This document shows positions 41,807 to 51,900 of a stretch of DNA of 64,000 nucleotides, piece after piece. Under the pieces are notes generated by a model. The model ran no database searches and was not told the DNA's origin. It saw only the letters and a list, made by a program, of their open reading frames with translations. Every line of letters begins with the position of its first letter. Position 1 is the stretch's first letter. The translations under genes were made by a program, and so were the position numbers. This stretch comes from Azonexaceae bacterium. GTDB taxonomy: Bacteria > Pseudomonadota > Gammaproteobacteria > Burkholderiales > Rhodocyclaceae. Where the stretch lies: the NCBI GenBank assembly GCA_009469675.1, contig SSSZ01000060.1:1-64000 (forward strand), in the 5' to 3' direction.

Positions 41807-42499
41807 ATGCAAACTGGCTTCCCGCTACCCGGACAAGCGACTCAGGAACTGGCACTGCAGCAGAACCGCGTTCTGCGCAACACCTATATGCTGCTTGGCC
41901 TTTCCATGGTGCCCACCGTCCTTGGCGCCCTGCTGGGCATCCAGATGCAGTTCAGCTTCCTGGCCGGCAGCCCCTTCCTCGCCTTCATGCTCTTCCTCGG
42001 CATCGCCTTCGGCTTCATGTACGGCATCGAGCGAACCAAGGACAGCGGCTGGGGCGTCGCCCTGCTGCTCGGCTTCACCTTCTTCATGGGGCTGATGCTC
42101 TCCCGTATCCTGCAGGTGGCGCTGGGCTTTTCCAACGGCGGATCGCTCATCGCCATGGCGGCCGGCGGCACCGGCGCCATCTTCTTCGCCCTGTCCACCG
42201 TCGCCACGGTGAGCAAGCGGGATTTCAGCGGCTTGGGCAAGTTCCTCTTCGTCGGCATGATCGTCGTCCTCCTCGCTGCCGTCGCCAACATTTTCTTCCA
42301 GATTCCGGCGCTGGCCCTGGCGATTTCCGCCGCCGCGGTGCTCATCTTCTCGGCTTACATCCTGTACGACATCAGCCGCATCGTCCAGGGCGGGGAGACC
42401 AACTACATCACCGCCACCCTGGCGGTCTATCTCGACATCTACAACGTCTTCGTCAGTCTCCTGAACCTGCTGATGGCCTTTTCCGGCGAACGCGACTGA
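41807..42499 (+). CDS. BAX inhibitor-1/YccA family membrane protein
   Basis: 230 residues with seven hydrophobic segments and the family marks FMYGIE and the C-terminal YILYDISRIVQGGETNYI with paired Asp residues (a pH-sensitive calcium-leak element in BsYetJ). YccA modulates FtsH in E. coli. The ATG at 41807 has AAGGAG upstream; the longer reading begins in the repeat. Confidence 0.93.
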   Translation: MQTGFPLPGQATQELALQQNRVLRNTYMLLGLSMVPTVLGALLGIQMQFSFLAGSPFLAFMLFLGIAFGFMYGIERTKDSGWGVALLLGFTFFMGLMLSRILQVALGFSNGGSLIAMAAGGTGAIFFALSTVATVSKRDFSGLGKFLFVGMIVVLLAAVANIFFQIPALALAISAAAVLIFSAYILYDISRIVQGGETNYITATLAVYLDIYNVFVSLLNLLMAFSGERD

Positions 42500-42518
42500 G
42501 CCTTCCCGGCCAGGCGAC

Positions 42519-42546
42519 AAAGGCGGCCTCCATGGCCGCCTTTTTC
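42519..42546. terminator. Bidirectional terminator between yccA-like gene and rlmD
   Basis: AAAGGCGGCC and GGCCGCCTTT form a 10-bp stem with a five-base loop, followed by TTT on the plus strand and a run of A on the left that is T-rich on the minus strand only weakly. Placed between convergent genes. Confidence 0.75.
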
Positions 42547-42562
42547 ATTGCCCGATCGCTCC

Positions 42563-43861
42563 TCACAGCTTCTCGAAAACCGCGATCGATTCGACGTGGG
42601 CGGTCTGGGGGAACATATTGACGGCCCCCGCCGCCTTGAAGCGGTAGCCCTTGACGTTGACCAGCACGGCAGCGTCCCGGGCCAGGGTCGCGGGGTTGCA
42701 CGAGACATAGACGATACGCTGGGGCCCTTCGTCGGCGAGGGCCTTGACTACCTCGATGGCGCCCTCCCGGGGGGGGTCGATGAGCATCTTGTCGAATTTC
42801 CCAAGGCCGGCCAGCGACTCGCCGGTGCAAGCGAAAAGATTGGCGACGCCGAACTCGACCCGCTCGGCCAGCCCGTTCGCCGCCGCACTTTCCCGCCCGC
42901 GCTCGACCAGGGCGCGGCTGCCCTCGACGCCAACCACGGTGGCCCCCAGGCGGGCGATGGGCAGGGTGAAGTTGCCCAGGCCGCAGAACAGATCGGCGAT
43001 GCGCTCCCCCGGCCGGGGATCGAGGAGGCGCAGGGCGCGACGGACGAGAACGCGATTCACCGCATGATTGACCTGGGTGAATTCGGTGGGTTTGAACTCC
43101 AGTTCGAGGTCGAATTCCGGCAGGGTGTAGGACAGCTTCGGCCCGGACAGCGGGTGGAAGCGAAAGGCCGTATCCGGCCCTTTGGGCTGGAGATAGATCA
43201 CCACGCCGTGGCGATCGGCGAACTCCCGCACCCGGTCTTCGTCCTGCCCCGTCAGCGGCGCGAGAATACGGAATACCAGCGCCGTACAGCGCTCGCCCAC
43301 CGCCACCTCGACCTGGGGCAGGCGATCGGCCACCGACAGGGCAGCGAAGAGATGGCGCATGGGCACCAGGAGGTCGGAAACGGTGGGGGGCAGGATGTCG
43401 CAGGAATGCAGGTCGGCGATATAACTGCTGCGCCGCTCATGGAACCCGATCAACATGCCGCCCTTGCTCGGCACCTTGCGTACCCCCAGGCGGGCCCGGT
43501 GGCGATAGCCCCACGGCGCCCCCTGAACGGGCGGCAGCATTTCCTCCGGGCGGAGGCGGCCGATGTGCCACAGGCTGTCTTCAAGAACACGCTGCTTGGC
43601 GGCGACCTGGGCCGCCGGATCAACGTGCTGCATGGCGCAACCGCCACAAATTCCATAATGGGGGCAGCGTGGCGCGACGCGCTGGGGCGATTGCTTGAGC
43701 ACCCCCACCAGATGAGCGAGTTCGTAGTTGGGCTTACGCCGGAAGCTGGCGTAGGCCACGACCTCCCCGGGCAGTGCCCCGTCGACGAAAATGGCCTTGC
43801 CGGCCTGCCGGGTAATGCCGCGTGCCTCATGATCCAAGGATTCGATGGCCCCGATGGGCAT
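42563..43861 (-). CDS. rlmD: 23S rRNA (uracil-5-)-methyltransferase RlmD
   Basis: 432 residues. N-terminal TRAM-like domain, 4Fe-4S ligands Cys66, Cys72 and Cys75 ([12 protein letters not shown]), SAM motif [12 protein letters not shown] and the catalytic Cys in [12 protein letters not shown] (about 389). Methylates U1939 of 23S rRNA in E. coli. The ATG at 43861 has GGAG six bases upstream; an alternative TTG at 43894 has no such site. Confidence 0.93.
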   Translation of the reverse strand: MPIGAIESLDHEARGITRQAGKAIFVDGALPGEVVAYASFRRKPNYELAHLVGVLKQSPQRVAPRCPHYGICGGCAMQHVDPAAQVAAKQRVLEDSLWHIGRLRPEEMLPPVQGAPWGYRHRARLGVRKVPSKGGMLIGFHERRSSYIADLHSCDILPPTVSDLLVPMRHLFAALSVADRLPQVEVAVGERCTALVFRILAPLTGQDEDRVREFADRHGVVIYLQPKGPDTAFRFHPLSGPKLSYTLPEFDLELEFKPTEFTQVNHAVNRVLVRRALRLLDPRPGERIADLFCGLGNFTLPIARLGATVVGVEGSRALVERGRESAAANGLAERVEFGVANLFACTGESLAGLGKFDKMLIDPPREGAIEVVKALADEGPQRIVYVSCNPATLARDAAVLVNVKGYRFKAAGAVNMFPQTAHVESIAVFEKL

Positions 43862-43912
43862 AGCCAACTCCGGCAAAAGCGCGAATTTTAACAATGGGCT
43901 AAACTGGATGCC

Positions 43913-44389
43913 ATGGCACGTGAACTTTTTACCACCTGGGGCGACTACCAGGCGGGAATCGACCGCTTGCTGGCCATGGCCGGCGCCGAGATCCTGATCT
44001 GGGATCCCGATCTGGGCAACCTCCGCCTGGGGGGCGGTTCGCGCCTTGACGCGCTCAAACGCCTGCTGGCCGGCCCTACCCAGCCGTGTTTACGCATCGC
44101 GGTGCACGATCCGGATTTTTTCCTGCGCAAGGAACCCAGGCTGGTGGACCTCCTGCGGACCTACCACCACACGATGGCCGTGCACCGCTGCAGCGATCAG
44201 TTGGCCGGCCTGCGCGACACCATGCTGCTGGTGGACGGCAAACACGGCCTCATCCGTTTCGACCGCGAACAGCCCCGCAGCAAGCTATTGGTGGACGAGA
44301 CCGAGGAATTGCTGCCCTACCTCAACCGCTTCGAGGAAATCTGGAGCGAAGGCGGCACCCCGGTGAGCGCCACCACGCTGGGGCTGTAG
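43913..44389 (+). CDS. Conserved protein of unknown function (DUF7931-like)
   Basis: 158 residues, no signal peptide. Contains [30 protein letters not shown] and [14 protein letters not shown]; the alternation of strands with an LLVDG motif recalls phospholipase D-fold proteins that have lost the HKD site. Often fused to or next to other genes in betaproteobacteria. Divergent from rlmD by 51 bases. Family name given from memory, so moderate certainty. Confidence 0.7.
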   Translation: MARELFTTWGDYQAGIDRLLAMAGAEILIWDPDLGNLRLGGGSRLDALKRLLAGPTQPCLRIAVHDPDFFLRKEPRLVDLLRTYHHTMAVHRCSDQLAGLRDTMLLVDGKHGLIRFDREQPRSKLLVDETEELLPYLNRFEEIWSEGGTPVSATTLGL

Positions 44390-44446
44390 CGGAGCCGCAA
44401 CAGTGGGCCGCAGCGCAACATACTACTGGCCGCGGCAATTTGAATA

Positions 44447-44495
44447 TTGATATAATATTTTACTGACTGCTCAGTCAGTCACCAAAAATTTTTGG
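44447..44495 (+). promoter_or_regulatory. Extended -10 promoter with palindromic operator
   Basis: TTGATATAAT gives an extended -10 (TATAAT at 44451-44456). Five bases on is the perfect 18-bp palindrome ACTGACTG-CT-CAGTCAGT (44462-44479), the form expected for a TetR-family operator, placed at the transcription start. Then CCAAAAATTTTTGG (44482-44495), another perfect palindrome. The stretch is strikingly A/T-rich for this genome. Confidence 0.65.
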
Positions 44496-44533
44496 CAAGT
44501 CTGCTGGTTTCTTTATCGATAAGGGAATTACCA

Positions 44534-44833
44534 ATGAATAAGTCTATCCTCGTTGCTGCTCTGGTTGCTCTGGCCGTTACCGCTTGCGGTAAGAAGGAAG
44601 AGCCGAAGGCTGCCGCTCCGGCTCCCGCCCCGGCTCCGGCCGCCGCCGCTCCCGCTCCGGCTGCTCCCGCTGGCATGGCCGGCATGGAAGCCGCCAAGCC
44701 CGCCGATCAGGCTGGTATGGCCGGCATGGGCGGTATGGGTGGTATGTCCGGCATGTCCGGCATGGCTGGTGCTCCCGCTGCTGCCCCCGCCGCTCCGGCT
44801 GCCCCGGCTGCCCCGGCTGCTCCCGCGAAGTAA
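44534..44833 (+). CDS. Small Met/Ala/Pro-rich lipoprotein
   Basis: 99 residues: signal peptide MNKSILVAALVALAVTAC with lipobox cysteine at 18, a charged GKKEEPK stretch, an Ala/Pro linker, then five or more GM repeats (GMGGMGGMSGMSGMAG) and another Ala/Pro run. Probably an outer-membrane or periplasmic lipoprotein; the Met repeats could bind Cu(I) or Ag(I), which is inference. Codons favour GCT, GGT, GTT and AAG, unlike neighbours and typical of very highly expressed genes. Strong regulated promoter and a UUCG terminator. Confidence 0.8.
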   Translation: MNKSILVAALVALAVTACGKKEEPKAAAPAPAPAPAAAAPAPAAPAGMAGMEAAKPADQAGMAGMGGMGGMSGMSGMAGAPAAAPAAPAAPAAPAAPAK

Positions 44834-44853
44834 TCGGCGGCCGCCACAGCAAG

Positions 44854-44883
44854 AAAGCGGGGCTTCGGCCCCGCTTTTTCTTT
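44854..44883 (+). terminator. Strong UUCG-loop terminator after the lipoprotein gene
   Basis: AAAGCGGGGC and GCCCCGCTTT form a perfect 10-bp stem around a TTCG tetraloop followed by TTCTTTG. The stable tetraloop and U-rich tail make this a clear Rho-independent terminator. Confidence 0.92.
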
Positions 44884-44940
44884 GTCCATTTTTCCCGCGT
44901 TCCCGCTCCCCGGCCGAGTTTCGACCGGCCTCCGCCTCAG

Positions 44941-45042
44941 ACCAATTCGCTTTCCAATCGAGACGCGAAGACAAGCCGAAGACCGTGCTGTAGCACGGCA
45001 AGGCGAAATCGACAAAGGATCGGTTTGAAAGCGAATTGGTAT
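44941..45042 (+). repeat. MITE-like palindromic repeat, copy 2
   Basis: 102 bases with perfect 14-bp inverted ends (ACCAATTCGCTTTC and GAAAGCGAATTGGT), an inner hairpin CCGTGCT-GT-AGCACGG and no coding capacity. Nearly identical to copy 3 in reverse orientation. Its right end (GGTAT) touches the stop codon of the MBL hydrolase gene. Confidence 0.85.
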
Positions 45043-45809
45043 CAGGCCAGAGTCCGCCAGTCGAATCCTGTTTCCTGGGTGGCAACGCCGATCCAGGAGG
45101 GGTCGCAGCCCAGGGCCGACGCCAGGGCCTGCACGGCCAGCTCCGGACGGTTGTTTTCGCCGCTCAAGTGGGCCGCCACCACATGCTGCAGGCCCGAGGT
45201 ATCGATTTCGGCGAGCAACCCCGCCGCTGCCGCGTTTTCCAGGTGGCCGCGGGGGCCGGCGATACGACGCTTGAGCGACGCCGGATAACGGGATTCGGCC
45301 AAGAGGCGGGCGTCATGGTTGCATTCGAGGACCAATCCCTGGCAACCATCGAGCACCCGGCGGATGTGGGCGGTGATTTCACCGGCATCGGTCAGCACCC
45401 CGAGGCGGCAGGCCCCATCCGACAGCACGTACTGCACCGGTTCCCGGGCGTCGTGGGGCACCGTATAGGGTTCGATCTCGAGTTCCCCCAGGGCAAAGGG
45501 CCGGTGACCGTCGATCAGCCGCAGGTCGACTCCGGCGGCGTGGGCGGCGCCGGCCTGGAGCGTGCCGTAGGTGAGCCAGACCGGCAGCCCGTGCCGGCGG
45601 GCGAGGCGATAGACCCCGCCGGCATGGTCGGCGTGTTCGTGGGTGACCAGGAGGCCGCACAGGTCGGTTGGCGCCAGACCGAGGCGGCCGAGCCGAGCCG
45701 TGATCTCACGCAGACCGAAACCGCAGTCGATCAGCACCCGCGTCGCACCGCTCTCGACCAGCAGCGCATTGCCTGCGCTGCCGCTGCCGAGGGAGGCGAA
45801 ACGGATCAC
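45042..45809 (-). CDS. MBL-fold metallohydrolase (YycJ/WalJ-like)
   Basis: 255 residues. LGSGSAGNALLVES at the N terminus, metal site THEHADHAGG, and later NHD and AAHLSGENN, as in the YycJ group of DNA-repair or envelope-linked hydrolases. Overlaps the bamC stop by four bases. Its own stop codon lies on the edge of repeat copy 2. Confidence 0.88.
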   Translation of the reverse strand: MIRFASLGSGSAGNALLVESGATRVLIDCGFGLREITARLGRLGLAPTDLCGLLVTHEHADHAGGVYRLARRHGLPVWLTYGTLQAGAAHAAGVDLRLIDGHRPFALGELEIEPYTVPHDAREPVQYVLSDGACRLGVLTDAGEITAHIRRVLDGCQGLVLECNHDARLLAESRYPASLKRRIAGPRGHLENAAAAGLLAEIDTSGLQHVVAAHLSGENNRPELAVQALASALGCDPSWIGVATQETGFDWRTLA

Positions 45810-46936
45810 TGCAACTGTTCGTAGAGCAGGTTGAGGATCTTGCGGGCGGTGTCGGAGCGGTCCGCCCCGCCTTCGCTCGACAGCACCTGGACGGTGCTGG
45901 TCGGCCCGTTGTCGCGAACGTAGATGCGGTAGCGTACCTTGCTGTCTAGGTCGGCGTCGCTGCTCTTCCAGAAGGCCAGCTTGGACAGGAAGCCGCCCTT
46001 CTCCTCTTTCTTGCTATCGAGGCCGGGATCGACGTAGCGGACGAAGTACAGGCCCTTGGAACGATCGCGGTCCTCGACGGTAAAGCCGACCCGGTCGAGG
46101 GCCAGGCCGACCCGGCGCCAGGCCCGGTCGAAGCGTTCCTGGACGTCCACCGACCCCGATCCGTCGTCGGCCTTGGCGAATTTGGCCCGGGGTTCGGCCC
46201 GGGCCGAGGCCACGGCAGCTTCGGCCCGTTTCTCTTCGGTGCCTAGGCGGACCATCAGGCGGCGCAGCATCTCGGCCTCGAGTTCGGGGTCGGAAGCCCG
46301 CGGTTGCCAGCGGGTATCGTCCTTGGCCGACGAGGTATAAACCTCTTCCATGCTGCGGTGGCTGACGAAGACGTCGGTTGTTCCCGGTTCGGCGCCGGGT
46401 TCGAGGCGGGTCCGGAACTTGTCGCGCTCGCCGGTGGAATAGAGCGAGTCGAGAATCTTGCCCAGGGCGTTGCGCAGAAAATCGCCGGGAATCTTGGCCC
46501 GGTTTTCCGCCCAGTCGGTTTCCATGACGCCGGCTTCGGGCCGCTCGAGATTGACGATGAAGCCGAGTTCCTGCCAGAAATCCTTGATCGTCCCCCACAG
46601 CCGGTCAGCCGGAACCGCCACGACGAGCCAGCGCTGGTTGCCGGAACGCTCGATGCGGACGTTGTCGACCTGGGGCAGGACAGTGGTGTTCTGGCTCTGG
46701 CTGGCGTTCGAGCGGTCGGCCGTGTAGGCGGAGAAGGTGGCACTGCCCTTGCCGCCGGCGTCGGGAACGGCATAGCGGTCGTCGCGGACGATCTGGGAAA
46801 GGTCGGGGGGGACTTCCAGGGAGGGCACCTTCCCCGACGACTTGTAATCGATCTTTTTCGATTCGGGCAACATGCCGCAGCCGGCCAGGGCAATGGCGAG
46901 CAGCGTCAGGACCAGACCGGACGGACGTTTGTACAT
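45806..46936 (-). CDS. bamC: Outer-membrane assembly lipoprotein BamC
   Basis: 376 residues, signal peptide with lipobox LALAGC near 21. BamC subunit of the BAM complex, with the flexible N-terminal stretch that wraps BamD (YKSSGKVPSLEVPPDL) and two helix-grip domains. Located directly after dapA, as in E. coli. Start at 46936 has GGAG five bases upstream. Confidence 0.92.
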   Translation of the reverse strand: MYKRPSGLVLTLLAIALAGCGMLPESKKIDYKSSGKVPSLEVPPDLSQIVRDDRYAVPDAGGKGSATFSAYTADRSNASQSQNTTVLPQVDNVRIERSGNQRWLVVAVPADRLWGTIKDFWQELGFIVNLERPEAGVMETDWAENRAKIPGDFLRNALGKILDSLYSTGERDKFRTRLEPGAEPGTTDVFVSHRSMEEVYTSSAKDDTRWQPRASDPELEAEMLRRLMVRLGTEEKRAEAAVASARAEPRAKFAKADDGSGSVDVQERFDRAWRRVGLALDRVGFTVEDRDRSKGLYFVRYVDPGLDSKKEEKGGFLSKLAFWKSSDADLDSKVRYRIYVRDNGPTSTVQVLSSEGGADRSDTARKILNLLYEQLQ

Positions 46937-46947
46937 GGAGACTCCGG

Positions 46948-47826
46948 TCAGGCGAGAACGCCGGCCTGGCGCATGGCGGCGCGGACGCGCTCTTGGTTGG
47001 CGGCGGAAAGCGGGGTCAGGGGCAGGCGGATGCCGCCCGGCATGAGGCCCATCTGCTCGACGGCCCACTTGACGGGGATCGGATTGGCCTCGCAGAACAG
47101 GTCGCGGTGCAGGGCGAGCAGGCGGAAATGGATTTCCCGGGCGGTCTTGACGTCGCCAGCGGCGGCCGCGGTGCACATCTCGTGCATGAGGCGCGGCGCC
47201 ACGTTGGCGGTCACCGAGATGTTGCCGTGGTAGCCGAGCAGAATGGAGGCGACGCAGGTCATGTCGTCGCCGCTGTAGAGGGCGAATCCCTTGGGCGCCC
47301 GGGCGATGAGGTCACAGGCGCGCTCCAGGTTGCCGATGGCGTCCTTGATGCCGATGATGCCCGGCACCTCGGCCAGCCGCAGGACGGTGTCGTTGGCCAT
47401 ATCGGCAACGGTGCGGCCGGGCACGTTGTAAAGGATGAGCGGCAGGTCCACGGCCTCGGCGATGGCCTTGAAGTGGCGGTAGAGGCCTTCCTGGGTCGGC
47501 TTGTTGTAGTAGGGCACCACGGACAGTCCGGCGTCGGCCCCGGCCTTCTTGGCAAAACGGGTCAGTTCGATGGCTTCGGCGGTGGAATTGGCCCCCGTGC
47601 CGGCGATCACCGGGATGCGCCCGGCGGAATGCTCGACCGTGATGCGGATCAACTCGCAGTGCTCTTCGACGTCCACGGTGGGCGACTCGCCCGTGGTGCC
47701 GACGATGACGATGCCGTCGGTGCCTTCCCGGGCGTGGAAGTCGACGAGGTTCTTGAGGGCGTTGGTGTCGAGGCTGCCATCCGCAAACATGGGGGTGACG
47801 ATGGCGACGATGGATCCGGTAATCAT
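46948..47826 (-). CDS. dapA: 4-hydroxy-tetrahydrodipicolinate synthase
   Basis: 292 residues, condenses pyruvate and aspartate semialdehyde. [20 protein letters not shown], the catalytic tyrosine in LYNVPGRT and the Schiff-base lysine in GIKDAIGN (about 161). Substrate is the product of Asd encoded at 20-21 kb. Operon with bamC (11-base gap). Confidence 0.97.
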   Translation of the reverse strand: MITGSIVAIVTPMFADGSLDTNALKNLVDFHAREGTDGIVIVGTTGESPTVDVEEHCELIRITVEHSAGRIPVIAGTGANSTAEAIELTRFAKKAGADAGLSVVPYYNKPTQEGLYRHFKAIAEAVDLPLILYNVPGRTVADMANDTVLRLAEVPGIIGIKDAIGNLERACDLIARAPKGFALYSGDDMTCVASILLGYHGNISVTANVAPRLMHEMCTAAAAGDVKTAREIHFRLLALHRDLFCEANPIPVKWAVEQMGLMPGGIRLPLTPLSAANQERVRAAMRQAGVLA

Positions 47827-47888
47827 GGCCGTGGAATGTAAGAAAACAATTGTCGGATTCTAACCGAAGCCAGGACGCAAAGGGAGAT

Positions 47889-48860
47889 TCAACGCCCGGC
47901 GGCAGGATGCCAGGCAAGGACGCCGCGGACGACGCGCATTTCCCCGTCGGGCAGAACCAGCTGGGGGCGGCGCCCGGGTCCGGCCTGCCGCAGCTGGCGG
48001 GCGAATTCGTCGAGACGGCTGGCCGCCGGCGCCCGCCAGCCGAGGACGCGCAGCCGCCAGCGCAGGAGATTCTTGAGGCGCGGCCCTTCCAGGGTGCGCA
48101 GGACAGCAACCCGCACCCCTTCGCCCCTGGCCAGTGCCGCCCAGTCGGCGGCCGCCAGTTCGGCGAGCAGATGATCGGCCTCGGCGAAGTGGGCGGCCGC
48201 CGCGGCCAGCCGCGCGGAGGCCGCCGGGAAGCGCGATGCGAGCAGCGGCATCACCTCGTGCCGCAGGAAGTTCCGGGCCAGGGCCGTATCGCCGTTGCTC
48301 TCGTCGTCGATCCAGGCCAGCCCGGCCGCCGCCCCATAGGCGGCAATGGCGTCGCCCCCCACGGCCAGGAGGGGACGCAGGATGCGCTGGCCGCCCTGGG
48401 CGCGTTCGGCCCGCATGGCCCCCGCCCCGGCCACGCCGGTACCGCGCAGCAGGTTGAAGAGCAGGGTTTCGGCCTGGTCGTCCCGGTGATGCGCCAGGAA
48501 TAGCACCGGGGCGCCGTGGTCGGCGAAGGCCCGGTAGCGGGCTCGGCGCGCCGCCGCTTCGAGGCCTTCGCCGGCGCTGCGATCGATTTCGACCCGACGC
48601 TGCACGAGGGGCACCCCCCAGTCGGCGCAAAGCCGGGCGCAGAACTCGCTCCAGGCCTCGGCCCGAGGGGAAAGACCGTGGTTTACATGGATGGCGGTAA
48701 GTCGCCCGGGGGCGACGGCGGCGCCAAGCAGATGGAGCAGGACCACCGAATCGCGGCCCCCGGAAAGGCCGACGCAGAGCGCGTCCGACGGCGCCGTGCG
48801 GGCCGCGACGAAGGCCGCGACGGCTTCCTGCAGCCCGGCGGCGACTTCGGCGGGAGTCAT
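47889..48860 (-). CDS. tilS: tRNA(Ile)-lysidine synthase, short form
   Basis: 323 residues. PP-loop SGGRDS (33-38), HVNHGLSPRA, HHRDDQAET and NFLRHEVMPLL. Converts C34 of tRNA-Ile2 to lysidine. The usual gram-negative protein has about 430 residues; here the gene ends after the MesJ domain, so the C-terminal TilS_C domain is absent, a form known from some bacteria. Lies 28 bases after accA. Confidence 0.92.
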   Translation of the reverse strand: MTPAEVAAGLQEAVAAFVAARTAPSDALCVGLSGGRDSVVLLHLLGAAVAPGRLTAIHVNHGLSPRAEAWSEFCARLCADWGVPLVQRRVEIDRSAGEGLEAAARRARYRAFADHGAPVLFLAHHRDDQAETLLFNLLRGTGVAGAGAMRAERAQGGQRILRPLLAVGGDAIAAYGAAAGLAWIDDESNGDTALARNFLRHEVMPLLASRFPAASARLAAAAAHFAEADHLLAELAAADWAALARGEGVRVAVLRTLEGPRLKNLLRWRLRVLGWRAPAASRLDEFARQLRQAGPGRRPQLVLPDGEMRVVRGVLAWHPAAGR

Positions 48861-48888
48861 GGCGGCGCCTTGCTAGCGGCGCCCGGGG

Positions 48889-49857
48889 TCAGCTGACGGG
48901 CTGCTCTTTGAAGCGGCCATAGCTCATCAGCCGGTCGTAGCGGGTTTGCAGCAATTCGGCCTTGGTCAGGCCGGAAACCTGGCGCAGCGCCTCCTGCAGC
49001 GCCTTGTGCAGGCTTTGCGCCATGACGGCGTGGTCGCGGTGGGCGCCGCCCACCGGTTCGTTGACGATCTTGTCGATGAGGCCCAGGGTTTTCAGCCGGG
49101 CGGCGGTGATGCCCATGGTTTCCGCCGCCTCGGGAGCCTTTTCCGCGCTCTTCCAGAGGATGGAGGCGCAGCCCTCCGGCGAAATGACCGAGTAGGTCGA
49201 ATACTGCAGCATCTGCACAACGTCGCCGACGGCAATGGCAAGCGCCCCGCCGGAACCGCCTTCGCCGATGATGGTGACGATGATCGGCACCTTGAGTTCG
49301 GCCATGACGTAGAGGTTGCGGCCGATGGCCTCGGACTGGCCGCGCTCCTCGGCGTCGATGCCGGGGTAGGCGCCCGGGGTGTCGACGAAGGTCATCACCG
49401 GCAGGTCGAACTTCTCGGCCAGCCGCATCAGGCGCAGGGCCTTGCGATAGCCCTCGGGACGCGGCATGCCGAAGTTGCGGAAAATCTTTTCCTTGGTGTC
49501 GCGGCCCTTCTGGTGGCCGATCACCACCACGGGCTGGCCGTTGAAGCGGGCCAGCCCGCCGACGATGGCGTGATCGTCGGCAAAGGCGCGGTCGCCGTGG
49601 AGTTCTTCGAAATCCGTGAAGATGCGGGAAATGTAGTCGAGGCTGTAGGGCCGTTGCGGATGCCGTGCCACCTGGGCCACCTGCCAGGGGGTGAGCTTGC
49701 CGTAAATGTCCTTGGTGAGCTGGGCGCTCTTCTTTTCCAGACGGCCGATCTCTTCCGAGATATCGACGGCAGAATCGTCCTGGACGAAGCGAAGCTCTTC
49801 GATCTTGGCTTCGAGGTCGGCGATGGCCTGTTCAAAGTCGAGGAAACTGGTTTTCAT
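48889..49857 (-). CDS. accA: Acetyl-CoA carboxylase carboxyltransferase subunit alpha
   Basis: 322 residues. [19 protein letters not shown] start, [25 protein letters not shown] and [12 protein letters not shown]. Partner of AccD at 11.4-12.3 kb. Start chosen by homology; the frame continues to 50064 into unrelated sequence. Confidence 0.97.
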   Translation of the reverse strand: MKTSFLDFEQAIADLEAKIEELRFVQDDSAVDISEEIGRLEKKSAQLTKDIYGKLTPWQVAQVARHPQRPYSLDYISRIFTDFEELHGDRAFADDHAIVGGLARFNGQPVVVIGHQKGRDTKEKIFRNFGMPRPEGYRKALRLMRLAEKFDLPVMTFVDTPGAYPGIDAEERGQSEAIGRNLYVMAELKVPIIVTIIGEGGSGGALAIAVGDVVQMLQYSTYSVISPEGCASILWKSAEKAPEAAETMGITAARLKTLGLIDKIVNEPVGGAHRDHAVMAQSLHKALQEALRQVSGLTKAELLQTRYDRLMSYGRFKEQPVS

Positions 49858-49921
49858 GGAGTGCTTCCCAATTTGGGTCGGCGCGTATTCTACCCCAAAA
49901 GGCCGATCCCCTTCCCGGAGG

Positions 49922-50539
49922 TCAATACTCGACGGGCAGGGGGTCGAGACTGCGCCAGAGGTACCAGGTCGCCACCGAGCGCCAGGGCCGCCAGCGTTCG
50001 CCGAATTCGGCGAGCACCCGGCGCGGCGGCTTGGCACCGGCGAAATAGTGGGCGCTGACGGCACGCTGCAAGCCCAGGTCGTCGAGGGGAAAAACGTCGG
50101 GGCGCAGCAGGTTGAAGATCAGGAACATCTCCGCCGTCCACCGGCCGATGCCCCGCACGCCGGTCAATTCGGCAATGATCGCCTCGTCGTCGAGGTCCGC
50201 CCAGTGGGCGACGCGGATACGCCCCTCGGCGAAATGCCGCGCCAGATCGCAGACATATTCGACCTTGCGCCGCGACAGGCCGCAGGCGGCCAGCTCGCCC
50301 TCGGGCACCGCCAGCACGGCCTCCGGCGCCACCTGCCCAAGGCGGGCGGCGAAACGCCCCCACACGGCCTCGGCGGCCTTGACCGAGATCTGCTGGCCGA
50401 CGATGGAGCGCGCCAGGGTGACGAAGGCGTCGCCCCGGGACTGCAAGCCGACGCCCGCAAAGCGCTCGACCAGCGCGGCCATGACGGGGTCGCAGCGGGA
50501 AAGGAAAAGGGCGGCAGCGGGCCAGTAGGCGGGAAGCAT
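49922..50539 (-). CDS. DNA-3-methyladenine glycosylase (AlkA/HhH-GPD type)
   Basis: 205 residues. HhH motif [12 protein letters not shown] (125-136) and the catalytic acid in FPLDDLGL (Asp154). No Fe-S cluster. Removes alkylated purines. The ATG at 50539 opens the conserved MLPAYWPAA; further upstream no family match. Confidence 0.9.
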   Translation of the reverse strand: MLPAYWPAAALFLSRCDPVMAALVERFAGVGLQSRGDAFVTLARSIVGQQISVKAAEAVWGRFAARLGQVAPEAVLAVPEGELAACGLSRRKVEYVCDLARHFAEGRIRVAHWADLDDEAIIAELTGVRGIGRWTAEMFLIFNLLRPDVFPLDDLGLQRAVSAHYFAGAKPPRRVLAEFGERWRPWRSVATWYLWRSLDPLPVEY

Positions 50540-50699
50540 GGACCGATTATCCACCACGCCGGCCGGGAGCGGGGCGCGGGATAGTTCCCCACACCCCGGC
50601 ACCGCAGCCGCCCCCGGCCCACTCCCGGCGGTTGCCCCGACTCTTACTGACGTTGCCGCCCAAACTTGCTACCATGGGCCAAAACAACACGGATTCACT

Positions 50700-51887
50700 A
50701 TGGCGACCGAAGATTACCTGTTCATCCAACCGTGGTTCCATCCCGACGAAACCTGGGGAGGCTTCCAGCTTGGGGGCAGCAATCCCACATTGGCCGGCGG
50801 CGAGGTATCCCATCTGTTCTCGCTGGCCGCCACCCGCTCGGTCAATTCGGGTCTGCCCTGGTTCGTCCCGGTGGTCAACGAGTCCGACGTGCGGCGCACC
50901 CAGGCCCTGCCCCCGGAACGCCTGGTCTTCCTGCTCAAACCTCCGGCCGATCCGGCCCACCAGGAGGCGGCCGAGCAATTCGAAGCCGATCTGCGCCGGA
51001 GCGGCCGCAAGCTCGGCCTGATCGTCTCGCCCGGCGACCCCCTGCCTCCCACCGGCGCCTGGGACTACGTCGTGATGGCGGTGGGCCACGCCCGCACCCT
51101 GCCACCTTTTACCCTGATGGGCCTGGCCTCGCGCACCCTGGTCGCGGTCAATTCGGTGCGCTCCCGCAACGACTACGCCTGGGCCGCCGCCAACCAGTGT
51201 TCGCTGGTTTCCGGCGAATACCTGCTGACCCGGCAGACGGCCCTGGGCAAACCCGACGTCACCCGCCTCAAGCTCCTCGAACTCCTCGCCCTGGTCGCCC
51301 AGGATGCCGACACCCCGGCTCTGGAAGAAGTCTTCAAACAACAGCCCAAGCTGTCCTACGGCCTGCTGCGCCTGGTCAATTCGGCGGCCATCGCGCCCCG
51401 TTCGCCGATCACCAGCTTCGGCCAGGCGATCAACCTGCTGGGACGGCGCCAGTTGCAACGCTGGCTGCAGCTCCTGGTTTATGCCGACGCCAACCACGGC
51501 GCGCCGCCTAATCCGCTGCTGCTCATGGCCGCCACCCGCGGCCGCCTGATGGAGCTGCTCGCCGCCCGCCGGACGCCGGTGGATGGCATCGACGACTGGG
51601 GCGACGCGGCCTTCATGGTCGGCACCTTCTCCCTGCTCGACGTCCTGCTCAACCTGTCGATGGCCGACATCCTGCCGCAGTTGCCCTTGCCGGAAGCGGT
51701 GCAGGAAGCGCTGGCCACCCACGGCGGCCCCTTCGGCGACCTGCTCAAGATCATCGCGGCGGTCGATAACCACGACCTTCCCAGCGCTGCCAGCCTCCTC
51801 GCCCAATCGGGCCTTGCCGCGGACGGCTATACCGAAGACCAGATCAACGCCCTGGAGTGGGCGAGCAAAATCCGCACCCCGTCCTGA
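50700..51887 (+). CDS. Degenerate EAL-HDOD signalling protein
   Basis: 395 residues. The N-terminal half (about 1-190) has the strand order of an EAL domain but none of the catalytic motifs; the C-terminal half is HDOD (about 195-390: LLRLVNSAAI, FGQAINLLGRRQLQRWL). YuxH-like architecture; likely a non-enzymatic adaptor. Start at ATG 50700. Confidence 0.88.
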   Translation: MATEDYLFIQPWFHPDETWGGFQLGGSNPTLAGGEVSHLFSLAATRSVNSGLPWFVPVVNESDVRRTQALPPERLVFLLKPPADPAHQEAAEQFEADLRRSGRKLGLIVSPGDPLPPTGAWDYVVMAVGHARTLPPFTLMGLASRTLVAVNSVRSRNDYAWAAANQCSLVSGEYLLTRQTALGKPDVTRLKLLELLALVAQDADTPALEEVFKQQPKLSYGLLRLVNSAAIAPRSPITSFGQAINLLGRRQLQRWLQLLVYADANHGAPPNPLLLMAATRGRLMELLAARRTPVDGIDDWGDAAFMVGTFSLLDVLLNLSMADILPQLPLPEAVQEALATHGGPFGDLLKIIAAVDNHDLPSAASLLAQSGLAADGYTEDQINALEWASKIRTPS

Positions 51888-51900
51888 CCGGGGTGCCGGG

